A DNA stretch of 17,680 nt from an uncultured Dorea sp. (GTDB taxonomy: Bacteria > Bacillota > Clostridia > Lachnospirales > Lachnospiraceae), in the NCBI GenBank assembly GCA_910584095.1, contig CAJTYU010000039.1:1-17680 (forward strand), in the 5' to 3' direction. The notes under the pieces are model-generated. The model had not been told where the DNA came from. It ran no database searches and was given only the letters and a program-made list of their open reading frames with translations. A program made the translations under genes and the position numbers. Within the stretch, counting starts at the first letter, position 1, and each line of letters opens with the position of its first letter. Shown here one piece after another: positions 1 through 7,053 of the stretch.

Positions 1-149
1 AGCAGGGTGGACTTGCCGCTGCCGGAGGTCCCCACCACCGCCACAAACTCCCCCTGTTCCACAGACAGGCTGATGCCATCCAGCGCACGGGTGATGTTGG
101 GTTCACTGCCATAATACTTTTTTAGGTCGATTGTTTGTAATACATTCAT
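1..149 (-). CDS. ABC transporter ATP-binding protein, N-terminal part (peptide-antibiotic/FtsX-type exporter)
   Basis: This is the first 49 codons of an ATPase whose remainder lies beyond the left window edge. The start ATG at 149 follows AAGGGAGC. The protein begins MNVLQTIDLKKYYG, followed by the Walker A loop GTSGSGKST at about residues 40-48. The N-terminus is typical of the BceA/MacB/LolD branch, which pairs with FtsX-like permeases. In this family the ATPase energises removal of peptide antibiotics or other envelope-active compounds from the membrane. The gene lies downstream of, and in the same orientation as, a two-component system with an intramembrane-sensing kinase, the usual Bce-module arrangement. 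It has its own promoter with boxes matching those before the response regulator. The partner permease is not in the window, so the Bce assignment is inference. Confidence 0.9.
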   Translation of the reverse strand, partial: MNVLQTIDLKKYYGSEPNITRALDGISLSVEQGEFVAVVGTSGSGKSTL

Positions 150-182
150 AATCAACTGCTCCCTTTCTTAATTGATAAGGAC

Positions 183-214
183 ATATTAAAGGTCAAATAT
201 CACAGAAATGTCCG
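183..214 (-). promoter_or_regulatory. Promoter of the ABC ATPase gene with response-regulator boxes
   Basis: On the minus strand TAATAT (188-183) lies 17 bp downstream of ACATTT (211-206). On the plus strand AAATAT at 195-200 and AAATGT at 206-211 form a direct repeat with an 11 bp period. The nine bases AAATGTCCG (206-214) recur in the response regulator promoter. The -35 element is poor and is occupied by one repeat, as expected for a promoter needing an OmpR/PhoB-type activator. Confidence 0.5.
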
Positions 215-222
215 AAGCGGCA

Positions 223-267
223 TAAAAAATACGGCTGAAATGTTACAAGACTCGGACATTTCAGCCG
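223..267 (-). terminator. Perfect 12 bp inverted repeat with T-run; terminator or operator
   Basis: CGGCTGAAATGT (232-243) and ACATTTCAGCCG (256-267) are exact inverted copies around a 12-base loop. On the minus strand the hairpin is followed by TATTTTTTATG, so it has the form of an intrinsic terminator. A terminator already lies at 304-346, so this one would be a second stop or a control element. The arms also contain the AAATGT box, and the run AAATGTTACA (238-247) recurs at 2115-2124. A role as binding site for the response regulator is therefore equally possible. Confidence 0.5.
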
Positions 268-303
268 AAAACCTGCCACTGGCAGCTTTGTCGGCACACT
301 ACT

Positions 304-346
304 GCGAAAAAATTATGTCAGACAGCCATGAATGGCCGTCCGACAT
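304..346 (-). terminator. Intrinsic terminator of the two-component operon
   Basis: Arms 315-329 and 332-346 pair over 15 bp, with two G-U pairs in the minus-strand RNA and a two-base centre. On the minus strand the stem is followed by AATTTTTTCG. It begins only a few bases after the histidine kinase stop codon. This is a textbook rho-independent terminator separating the kinase gene from the ABC gene. Confidence 0.88.
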
Positions 347-349
347 GTG

Positions 350-1381
350 TTATCTTGTAGGGAGCATGACAGAAAATTCTGAACCCTGTCCCGGCTCCGA
401 GGTTACCTTGATATAGCCGCCCTGTCGTGTTACGATCTCGCGGGTCAGATACAGGCCAATACCTACGCCCTGCTGTTCGTGTACTTCTTCCTCACGATAG
501 AAGCGCCGGAAAATAGCGGCCTGATTGCTCTCAGAAATACCCTTTCCAGTATCAGACACACTAAGTTTTACATACATTTCCCATTGTTCTACTGAGACCC
601 GGATAGCGCCTCCAGCCGGAGTATATTTCACGGCATTGTCCAGCAGATTGAACACAGCTTCCGCCGTCCATTTGCTGTCGTGGGAAAGGATAAGATTCTC
701 CGGGCAGTCCACTGTAACGGAAATATTCTTTTTCTCCGCCGCATATACAATACCGCTTAAGGCAAAAGCCAGCGTATCAATCAGGGGGGCGTCTTTCTTT
801 TCCAGCCGTATCGCCCCAGTTTCCAATCGGGAGGTCTTCACAAGGGCCTGGAAAAGAAATTCCAGCTTGTCCGTCTGGTTCCGGATGCCCTGCAGGAACT
901 CCCGCCGCTCTTCTTCTGTGACAGACTTTGAAAGCAGCGTGTCTGTCACCATTTTCAGGTTGCTTACCGGCGTCTTCACCTGATGGGAAACGTCCGATAC
1001 CAACATCTGCAGTTCTTGCCGTTCCTCATCCACCTTCCGCCGGTTTTCCTGCATGATGCCGTACAGCCGTGACAGACGGTAGCTGATACGGGCAAAAAGT
1101 GTTTCACTGTCCACGGCACGTGCAAGCTCTCCGCTTCCGCTTATCATCTGATCCATTGCCCGGCACAGTTCCCTAGTAAATATGGAAAGCCGTTTACTGA
1201 AAACAACTGTCAGAAGGAACATCCATGCAAGGGCACAGAGCATCAGCAGTCCGCCGGTGGCAAACACCCAGATCTCGCCTGTCATCCATAAAAGGACGGC
1301 ACAGATGGCCAGCATGGAAGCCGCCATACCGCCGCATGTCAGCAGGAATATCTTTTTTACAGAGATCCGCCCCGGATTCAT
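350..1381 (-). CDS. Intramembrane-sensing histidine kinase (BceS-like)
   Basis: This is a 343-residue membrane sensor kinase that would phosphorylate the response regulator encoded just upstream. Two membrane segments (about residues 11-33 and 38-61) are joined by only a few residues (TGEI), so there is no extracellular sensor domain. This is the hallmark of kinases that read the state of a partner ABC transporter. The H box DVSHQVKTPVSN has the phospho-accepting His133. The N box FNLLDNAVKY has Asn249, the G1 box is DTGKGI (277-282), and GVGIGL (305-310) is the G2 lid. No HAMP domain is evident. A start seven codons earlier is possible, but ATG 1381 is preferred. It follows GGAGGCGAGAGAAA and overlaps the regulator stop as ATGA, implying coupled translation. 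The ligand is unknown; peptide antibiotics are the family norm. Confidence 0.92.
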   Translation of the reverse strand: MNPGRISVKKIFLLTCGGMAASMLAICAVLLWMTGEIWVFATGGLLMLCALAWMFLLTVVFSKRLSIFTRELCRAMDQMISGSGELARAVDSETLFARISYRLSRLYGIMQENRRKVDEERQELQMLVSDVSHQVKTPVSNLKMVTDTLLSKSVTEEERREFLQGIRNQTDKLEFLFQALVKTSRLETGAIRLEKKDAPLIDTLAFALSGIVYAAEKKNISVTVDCPENLILSHDSKWTAEAVFNLLDNAVKYTPAGGAIRVSVEQWEMYVKLSVSDTGKGISESNQAAIFRRFYREEEVHEQQGVGIGLYLTREIVTRQGGYIKVTSEPGQGSEFSVMLPTR

Positions 1382-2067
1382 TTTCTCTCGCCTCCCATCC
1401 ATTGGTATCCAATCCCGTAAATCGTTTTGATGTAAGTGTCACCTTCTGCCTCAATCTTGCCCCGGATCCGGCTGATGGAGGTAGTCAGGGTGTGTTCGTC
1501 CACATAGTTTTCATCCGCATCCCACAGCCGTTCCAAAAGGCGCTGCCTGGTCAGGATCTGTTTCGGATTTTTACAGAACAGGTACAGCATCTTATACTCC
1601 ATAGGGGAAAGGGTAAGGGACTTCCCATCCAGCGAGGCGGACTGTTCCGAAAAGTCCAGAAACAGCCTGCCGTCATCATAGAAATCTTTTGCCAGCCCAC
1701 GGTGTTCCAGCATGGCGAACATTGCCCGTATTTTCCGCAGCAGCGCACCAATGGAAAAGGGCTTAGTGATATAATCTACCGCTCCGACTTCATACCCCCG
1801 GATCTGGTCGCTCTCCTGGTCGTTGGCAGTCAGGAAAATCACCAGCGTGTCAGGATTCTGCGGCTTTATGAGTCTGCACAGGTCATAGCCGCTGCCGTCC
1901 GGCAGGTTGATATCCAGAAGCACCAGGTCATATTCCGTCTGCGTCAGTAACTCTGTAGCTGTGCCTGCATTCAGGGCTGATACGGTATCGTAACCCTCAG
2001 AAATCAGGTTGTAGGTCAGCGTTTTATTTAAAAGGGCATCGTCCTCTACCAGTAAAATCTTCTTCAT
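1378..2067 (-). CDS. OmpR/PhoB-family response regulator
   Basis: This is a 229-residue two-domain regulator. The receiver domain has the acidic pair in LLVEDDALL, the phospho-acceptor Asp in LLDINLPDG (Asp52), the Thr of FLTAND and the Lys of ITKPFS. The C-terminal winged helix contains SPMEYKMLYLF and the recognition-helix region TLTTSISRIRGKIE. An upstream GTG (2073) is in frame but sits against the Shine-Dalgarno. ATG 2067 is seven bases from GGAG in AAGGAGTGTGGAT and is chosen. It heads an operon with the kinase. Tandem AAATGT boxes in its own promoter recur before the ABC ATPase, suggesting autoregulation plus control of the transporter. Confidence 0.93.
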   Translation of the reverse strand: MKKILLVEDDALLNKTLTYNLISEGYDTVSALNAGTATELLTQTEYDLVLLDINLPDGSGYDLCRLIKPQNPDTLVIFLTANDQESDQIRGYEVGAVDYITKPFSIGALLRKIRAMFAMLEHRGLAKDFYDDGRLFLDFSEQSASLDGKSLTLSPMEYKMLYLFCKNPKQILTRQRLLERLWDADENYVDEHTLTTSISRIRGKIEAEGDTYIKTIYGIGYQWMGGERK

Positions 2068-2091
2068 ATCCACACTCCTTTATATTTTTAT

Positions 2092-2124
2092 AGTATAACA
2101 GGCAAATGTCCGCGAAATGTTACA
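2092..2124 (-). promoter_or_regulatory. Promoter and tandem operator of the two-component operon
   Basis: On the minus strand TATACT (2097-2092) is preceded 17 bp upstream by ACATTT (2120-2115), a poor -35. On the plus strand AAATGT occurs at 2104-2109 and 2115-2120, exactly 11 bp apart, the typical spacing for OmpR-family dimers. AAATGTCCG and AAATGTTACA also occur before the ABC gene (206-214 and 238-247). The sequence match is direct; binding is inferred. Confidence 0.6.
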
Positions 2125-2139
2125 GGAAATTATTTTTCC

Positions 2140-2445
2140 CTAATATCCATATCTCTTTCTATATTTCAAAAACATAAAAGCAGACAGGGCAAGCGCCATC
2201 AGTTCCGCCGCAGGCGTTGCCAGCCAGATACCGTTCACACCAAAAATCAAGGGAAGTATCAGCATGGTAATCAGCATAAGCACAAAGAATCTTGAAAATG
2301 CAAGGACGGCCGAAACAATCCCATTAGACAATACAGTAAACATCCCACTGGCGAAAATGTTAAATCCAATAAAAAGCAATGCGATTGTGTAACCTGGACA
2401 GAATGCCAAAGCGCTACGAAGAAATTTTTTCCATACGTGCTTCAT
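2140..2445 (-). pseudogene. MATE efflux transporter remnant with apparent internal deletion
   Basis: The reading frame encodes 101 residues, against about 440-460 for MATE proteins. Residues 12-101 match the last two or three membrane segments of the family, with FIGFNIFASGMFTVLSNG and LPLIFGVNGIWLATPAAE. The first residues, MKHVWKKFLR, resemble the N-terminus of full-length Lachnospiraceae MATE proteins as I remember them. ATG 2445 follows a strong AGGAGGTG. The gene thus appears to have kept both ends and lost about 340 codons in frame. A TTG one codon earlier is an alternative start. It overlaps the end of the upstream regulator remnant. It cannot form a working transporter. Confidence 0.75.
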
Positions 2446-2713
2446 CAATATGCACCTCCTGTTTTTGAGCTAATGATACAATATATAACTTATTTGTATT
2501 TTTTGTCTGAAACAGGCTTACTAACTTTGTAAGTAACTCACCGGAGTTATTTGGTTCTGTTGCGATAATGCCTTGTAAAGCCATCAAAATCTGTTCTTTT
2601 TCCCTCGTGGATAACAATGATTTATCCAATACAAAATTAGCAAGTTCGAGTGCAGTCGATTTTCCTTTATCCAAAAGATAATAGACAATCCGAAACAATC
2701 TGCTTTCCTGCAT
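2414..2713 (-). pseudogene. WYL/YafY-type transcriptional regulator remnant lacking most of its HTH
   Basis: This 99-codon frame starts at ATG 2713 after AGAGGTGATGATTC. It begins MQESRLFRIVYYLLDKGKST, the first helix of an HTH_11-type winged helix as in YafY/WYL regulators. It then jumps at about residue 25 to FVLDKSLLSTREKEQILMAL, which in intact relatives follows the wing. The recognition helix and wing, roughly 40 residues, are absent with the frame kept. The C-terminal WYL domain is also missing: after TKNTN (about residues 71-75) the sequence becomes unrelated. The product could not bind DNA in the usual way. Intact relatives often precede and control transporter genes, which fits the adjacent MATE remnant. 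Confidence 0.7.
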
Positions 2714-2775
2714 GAATCATCACCTCTGCTTTTCATTGTATCACATAAAACATGGCGCGAGGGTCCCATTATCAC

Positions 2776-2808
2776 AAAATCGAGTAGGGGATATTTTATC
2801 CCTACTCG
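2776..2808 (-). terminator. Probable intrinsic terminator
   Basis: CGAGTAGGGGATA (2781-2793) pairs with TATCCCTACTCG (2797-2808) over 12 bp with one bulged G. On the minus strand the stem is followed by ATTTTGTG. It would end transcription coming from the permease remnant before the regulator remnant. The T-run is short. Confidence 0.55.
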
Positions 2809-2914
2809 TGCCCCAGGCGTCCGTCAGCTTGCTGGCACATTTCATTTAGACGCCCGTATGCATAAATAACGGATGCATCATTGCCTTCACCCAGTTGTTT
2901 TCATTTTATATCAG

Positions 2915-3280
2915 TCAATGAATATCCCGTTTTTGATATACCTTTACCGCAATCCGGTACGAGATAAAAAACCAAATAATAGAAATGATAAGTACAATAT
3001 TGAAAGCCAAAGGGATATTTTCCTTTACAGGAAAGATCAAATTGATAAGTAGCACAAGCCCGGTAATAATCCCTGTTGACGCCATAAATGACATCATAAA
3101 GACAATCTGTGATTTCTCCGGGTCAAACAGATACGCACATGGCAGACTGATGCCGCCTGCCAGCAGGGTAGCGCTTATCCCAATAGAGCCGTACAGACAT
3201 AAAGAACGCAGTGTTGATGCCGCATCACTGGTAATACTGATAAAGACTGCTGTCGTGGCGGCAACCGGGGCTAAGTGTTA
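2915..3280 (-). pseudogene. ABC-2-type permease, C-terminal fragment
   Basis: A frame is open from the in-frame stop at 3278-3280 to the stop at 2915, about 120 codons. It has no plausible start until an internal ATG at 3097, which would give only 60 residues. The translation shows four hydrophobic stretches, the turn LPCAYLFDPEKSQIVF and the ending SYRIAVKVYQKRDIH. This pattern is common in the second half of Firmicutes ABC-2 transporter permeases, which usually end in a membrane segment followed by a short basic tail with KR(E/D)I. The N-terminal half and the partner ATPase are absent. I infer a truncated remnant left by a deletion or insertion near 3280. Family assignment is from pattern only. 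Confidence 0.55.
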
Positions 3281-3330
3281 TACTTTTTGCAGCGCTACTT
3301 GTCTTCAGGTGTAGAAAACCTGCTGAAATG

Positions 3331-3383
3331 AAAATGGACTAAGCAGAAACCCCTGTTTTTCAAGGTTTTTCTAACTTAGTCCA
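3331..3383 (-). repeat. Long inverted repeat at the end of the truncated subtilase gene
   Basis: TGGACTAAG (3335-3343) and CTTAGTCCA (3375-3383) are perfect inverted copies. Further partial pairing (AGAAA with TTTCT, then CC with GG) extends inward around an A/T loop. The minus-strand RNA continues with TTTTCATTTC, so it could act as an intrinsic terminator for the subtilase. It contains the last codons and stop of that gene. The same structure could be the end of a small mobile element; no transposase lies nearby. Confidence 0.6.
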
Positions 3384-5035
3384 ATTATAACAGCATCATA
3401 CAGATATGGGTCATTCCCTTTCACAATTCCCCATTCCATCAAGAGCGCCGCACTCCCGGTAACGAAAGGCGTGGCAAAAGAAGTTCCCGTAAATTCCGCA
3501 TATCCCCCGCCTGCCGCCGCTGTAGTAACCCTAACTCCCGGTGCGGCAATATCCGGCTTCACCACTTCCCAAAAATCCGGTTCTGTCACCGGCCCTCTGC
3601 CGGAAAAATCCGCATAAGTAAACGTCCGTGCATCATATGCTCCCACCGTGATCACTCTAGAAGCAGTAGAAGGAATCGTAATCGTCACCTCCGGGCTTGG
3701 TTTCGTAAATCCGGTTCCCGGATTCAAGACGCTGCTCCCCGGAAGCCACAAATCATATCTTCCACTGACTACCTTACCTGCATTCAGTACAACCTGCCAG
3801 ATTCCAGGCGCCACATAAGTTTCCCTTGGAAGAAAATCAATAAAAATTTCCTGCCTTATACTATAAGGGCTGGGTGCCCCATAATACAGCAGGATCTCTG
3901 TCTGACCAACCGTAAATCTCTGCGGCCCCAATATTTCCTGAAACGGCCCAACCCGCACCCCGGAAGGATTGATCAGCGAAATTTTCATTTCATCCGTATA
4001 GGCTTTCCAAACCTGTACATTCAGGCCGGTTTCCCGTTCCTGCACCGCCAGTTCTATCGTCTGCTCTTCGCCAGATGCCAGAACGCCTGCCGTATGGCCC
4101 GCCCCCTTTCCTTCATTCCCGGCTCCAACACAAATACAGCTGCGTCCCAGTCCCGCCACACTATCCATGTACCGTTCCAGAAGCGACTGTCCATTATGCG
4201 AACCATAGGAATTTCCGAAGCTGATATTAATCGCCATTGGCAATCCCAGTTCGATTGCTTTGCGCACTGCATAATCAACTCCCAGCATCAATTCAGTAGT
4301 TCTCGGAAATCCCTCCTGTCTCGGTGTTCCCAGCTTCACTATAATTAATTCACTTTTGGGAGCCACACCTGCATATAATCCAAACTGCTGTTTTTCTACT
4401 TCTGTTCCCGTAAAACCTCCTCTTCCATTTCCAGCCGCAATTGCCGCCACCGCTGTTCCATGTCCGGAAGTATCCATACTTGGCACTAGTTCCCGGCGCA
4501 GTTCAGAACTCTGTGCCTGCAGCGCTTCATTAATTTGTTCTGACGAGTATTCTGTCCCCAGCGTCTCTCCCGGCGCCGACTGATCCCACAGATACCGTAT
4601 TCTGGTACTCCCGTCTGCATTACAAAAATCAGGCAGCGTATAATCAATTCCTGAATCAATTACCGCCACCAGCGTCCCTTGTCCATACAAACCAAAACGG
4701 GTTTCCTGTACACTATCGATACAGGAAACCCGCCTTCCATTTGCCGCTTGAAAATACAGACGTTTCGGCTTTTCAATATATTCTACCTGCGGAAGTTCTG
4801 TCAGCCGGTCAATCATCGATTCCTTGATTGTAATGACTGCAAATTCATTTAATAACTCCGTCACTCGCGAGGCCATTTCACGCACCTCTTCCAAATTTCC
4901 GGAATATTTAATAATCAAATCCCATTCTCTGTCAATAGGGTTATATCCCACTTCCAGAATTTGTGACCTCTCCCTCTCTTCTTCCGTAGCATCCATCGCC
5001 AGATTTAAGAGATTCTCCAATTTCTGATTCTGCAT
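3371..5035 (-). CDS. S8 family subtilisin-like serine protease (Csp-like), C-terminally altered
   Basis: The 554-residue protein has no signal peptide, so it is probably intracellular. Residues 25-96 look like an inhibitory propeptide ending near YFQ. The catalytic triad is complete: Asp127 in VIDSGIDY, His192 in SGHGTAVAAI and Ser519 in FTGTSFATP, with oxyanion Asn307 in GAGNEGK. A jelly-roll-like insert lies at about 320-450. This is the layout of clostridial Csp germination proteases and their many Lachnospiraceae paralogues. Relatives continue some 25-40 residues after NDPYLY with a glycine-rich final segment. Here the sequence changes at about residue 548 to DAVIIGLS and stops. The active site is intact but the tail is replaced. 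The start ATG 5035 has only a weak AGAAGAAAG site. The gene lies 31 bp after the rubrerythrin gene, so co-transcription is possible. The substrate is unknown. Confidence 0.88.
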   Translation of the reverse strand: MQNQKLENLLNLAMDATEEERERSQILEVGYNPIDREWDLIIKYSGNLEEVREMASRVTELLNEFAVITIKESMIDRLTELPQVEYIEKPKRLYFQAANGRRVSCIDSVQETRFGLYGQGTLVAVIDSGIDYTLPDFCNADGSTRIRYLWDQSAPGETLGTEYSSEQINEALQAQSSELRRELVPSMDTSGHGTAVAAIAAGNGRGGFTGTEVEKQQFGLYAGVAPKSELIIVKLGTPRQEGFPRTTELMLGVDYAVRKAIELGLPMAINISFGNSYGSHNGQSLLERYMDSVAGLGRSCICVGAGNEGKGAGHTAGVLASGEEQTIELAVQERETGLNVQVWKAYTDEMKISLINPSGVRVGPFQEILGPQRFTVGQTEILLYYGAPSPYSIRQEIFIDFLPRETYVAPGIWQVVLNAGKVVSGRYDLWLPGSSVLNPGTGFTKPSPEVTITIPSTASRVITVGAYDARTFTYADFSGRGPVTEPDFWEVVKPDIAAPGVRVTTAAAGGGYAEFTGTSFATPFVTGSAALLMEWGIVKGNDPYLYDAVIIGLS

Positions 5036-5066
5036 AAACGCTCAGCTTTCTTCTTTCTTTCTACTA

Positions 5067-5687
5067 TCATACTTCCGCTGCAGCAATTTCAGAACAGGTA
5101 TATGGCGCAAGTTCCAGCAGAATGAAATACCCCTTGTCATGATGACATACCGGACAGTTTGCAGGCACCTTGCCTCCTTCATGTACATATCCGCAATTCA
5201 GACACATCCAAACACCATTTCCCGGCTGTTCAAAATACTCATTCTTTTCCATCAGTTCCTTAATATAGCGAAAACGCTTTGCATGCACATGCTCAATTTT
5301 CGCAATCTGGTAAAAAGCGGATGCCGCTTCATAGAATCCCTCTTCCTTCGCGGTATCTCCAAAGGCTTGATATACATCCTCATATTCTTTAGTCTCATTA
5401 TGCTCTGCCGCTTTCACAAGTTCCAGCAGGGAGTCAAATGTATCCACCGGAAAACCGCCGCAGATATCAATATTAGTTCCCTCTGATTTCTTCAGCAAAT
5501 TATAATAGATCTCTGCATGCGCCCGTTCCTGCTCTGCCGTAAACAAAAATATCTTCTCTACTGCCTGCATTCCCTGTTTTCTGGCTGCCTCTGCCGCAAT
5601 TGTATATCTGTTTCTTGCCTGACTTTCACCTGCAAATGCTTTCATTAGATTTTCTCTTGTCTTACTACCATTAAAATCAACTGCCAT
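5067..5687 (-). CDS. Rubrerythrin
   Basis: A 206-residue rubrerythrin, a cytoplasmic peroxidase that reduces hydrogen peroxide with electrons from rubredoxin-type carriers and protects anaerobes from oxygen. The N-terminal ferritin-like four-helix domain shows the di-iron ligands: Glu21 in GESQARNRY, Glu54 and His57 in EQERAHAE, Glu95 and Glu98 in AAEHNET, Glu132 and His135 in IEHVHAKRF. The C-terminal rubredoxin-like domain has CLNCGYVHEG (Cys162, Cys165) and CPVC (Cys178, Cys181) for one iron. The start ATG 5687 follows AAAGGAGGAGTGTGCAGC; a GTG three codons earlier is too close to the Shine-Dalgarno. A short tail after the rubredoxin domain contains an extra Cys. Confidence 0.96.
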   Translation of the reverse strand: MAVDFNGSKTRENLMKAFAGESQARNRYTIAAEAARKQGMQAVEKIFLFTAEQERAHAEIYYNLLKKSEGTNIDICGGFPVDTFDSLLELVKAAEHNETKEYEDVYQAFGDTAKEEGFYEAASAFYQIAKIEHVHAKRFRYIKELMEKNEYFEQPGNGVWMCLNCGYVHEGGKVPANCPVCHHDKGYFILLELAPYTCSEIAAAEV

Positions 5688-5743
5688 GCTGCACACTCCT
5701 CCTTTTTTGGATAGTATGCCGCACGGCAGCTTAAATATGCATA

Positions 5744-6760
5744 TTAATTAAATCCAATTATTTTTCTTGCCATCAAATATGCCAAGGACGACATCCTTCG
5801 TCCTGATCTTCCAGGCAGATTCATACTCTGCCCTAAAATCCCGTAGCGGATATGAAAAAATGTCTTTCTGTCCTTTTGTTTCAAATACTGCCACAATTCT
5901 TTTTTCTTTTCCAGATTCTCCGCATCCTTAGACCGAATACACAGAATAGAAGAAACCGTCATCATAATCGCCAGATATTTCTGCATATACGAACGCAGCT
6001 TCTTATTAGTTATCTCGCGCATCTGATACATATCAATCATCCGTTTGGTTACAAATATCTGCTGGTCAATCCGCTTAATCATCACTTTCTCATTTACCGA
6101 CTGATCCTCACGTCCAATATAATAACGGTAAAAATCCTCATCCATATAATACAGCTTTCTCACGTGGGGAAGCGGAAAATATACATAAATATTATCTACA
6201 TAGAAAGTATGCTTCGGAAGTTCCAGCTGGCACAGCTTTAGTAAATCGGTCCGATAAATAACTGAATGCATCAATATGTACTGATCCAGATGAAAACGTC
6301 CCACATCTGACCAACGAAATATAACATCCTGTGGCAGCGCATTTCGATAATGAATCACCTTTTTATGGGAAGCTCCTTCTTTTTCATACACGTAGTTCGC
6401 AATCAGCATGTCCACTTCCTGACCATTCTCTTCCATATTGCTAAGAACCTCAAGAATATTCTTCAGGGACTCCTCTCTCACCCAGTCGTCGCTGTCCACA
6501 ACCTTAAAATATTTTCCGGAAGCCTTCTTAAGCCCGACATTTACTGCATCTCCGTGTCCTCCGTTCTCTTTATCAATCACGCTGATAATATCCGGATACT
6601 TATTTTCATATTCTCTGGCAATCTTTAGTGTTTCGTCCTTTGACCCGTCATTCACAATAATGATTTCCACATTCTCACCGCCCGGAAGAATACTCTCAAT
6701 CGCATGAGCCATATATTCCTGTGAATTATAACATGGAATTGCAAATGAAATGTATTTCAT
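5744..6760 (-). CDS. Family 2 glycosyltransferase (GT-A fold)
   Basis: A 338-residue enzyme predicted to transfer a sugar from a nucleotide donor onto a cell-surface or secreted glycan. The GT-A signature is clear. MKYISFAIPCYNSQEYM opens the fold. IIIVNDGSKDET (Asp38) binds the nucleotide. KENGGHGDAVNVGLKKASGK is typical of the group. VVDSDDW (89-93) carries the DXD metal site. No transmembrane segment is obvious, so it is a soluble or peripheral enzyme. ATG 6760 follows CAGGAGGATGAGATT and is preferred to an upstream in-frame ATG at 6820. It stands alone after a 340 bp AT-rich gap. Acceptor and sugar cannot be told from the sequence. Confidence 0.9.
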   Translation of the reverse strand: MKYISFAIPCYNSQEYMAHAIESILPGGENVEIIIVNDGSKDETLKIAREYENKYPDIISVIDKENGGHGDAVNVGLKKASGKYFKVVDSDDWVREESLKNILEVLSNMEENGQEVDMLIANYVYEKEGASHKKVIHYRNALPQDVIFRWSDVGRFHLDQYILMHSVIYRTDLLKLCQLELPKHTFYVDNIYVYFPLPHVRKLYYMDEDFYRYYIGREDQSVNEKVMIKRIDQQIFVTKRMIDMYQMREITNKKLRSYMQKYLAIMMTVSSILCIRSKDAENLEKKKELWQYLKQKDRKTFFHIRYGILGQSMNLPGRSGRRMSSLAYLMARKIIGFN

Positions 6761-7006
6761 AATCTCATCCTCCTGACATGCAAAATATTCTGCCGCATAT
6801 CTTTCATTAGTATATATCATTCCATTTCATTTTCCAACTTAAAATTTATTAAAAGCTTTTTTAACAAATTCTAAAGATTCACATTTTTTATCTCCGTTCA
6901 CAATTTGTTCATTTTATTTTTAAAATTCTTTCATTTATTCAACATTTTTTCTTCACAGGTATAACGTATACTAATATTATCAAAAAGAAAGACAACAGTT
7001 AAAACA

Positions 7007-7035
7007 TTGACGTTAAGTATTTCATACTTTAGAAT
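7007..7035 (+). promoter_or_regulatory. Plus-strand promoter-like sequence
   Basis: TTGACG (7007-7012), a 17 bp spacer and TAGAAT (7030-7035) make a good sigma-A-type match on the strand opposite to all genes. Transcription would begin near 7042 and run directly into the hairpin at 7054-7084, then antisense to the lyase gene. There is no plus-strand gene here. A chance match in AT-rich DNA is quite possible. Confidence 0.35.
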
Positions 7036-7053
7036 AAGCTTTTTCATAATACG

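Noticed and set aside
525..983. Long plus-strand open frame across the histidine kinase gene
   Set aside because: It is antisense to a well-supported kinase, has no family motif, and reflects the codon bias of the gene on the other strand. The same applies to the plus-strand frames across the subtilase, TRAP and glycosyltransferase genes.
1225..1950. 241-codon plus-strand frame across the regulator/kinase junction
   Set aside because: It is longer than expected by chance but lies wholly antisense to two motif-complete genes and has no Shine-Dalgarno or recognisable domain.
2809..2912. Minus-strand frame of about 32 codons reading QLGEGNDASVIYAYGRLNEM
   Set aside because: It is compositionally coding-like and could be a gene remnant, but it has no start codon or identifiable family and is too short to call.
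2914..3097. 60-residue membrane protein starting at ATG 3097
   Set aside because: The hydrophobic frame continues upstream to 3280 with the same protein pattern and there is no Shine-Dalgarno at 3097, so it is better seen as part of the permease remnant.
6840..6960. AT-rich tract as a replication origin or attachment site
   Set aside because: No DnaA boxes, iterons or flanking duplicated sequence were seen. It looks like ordinary AT-rich intergenic DNA.
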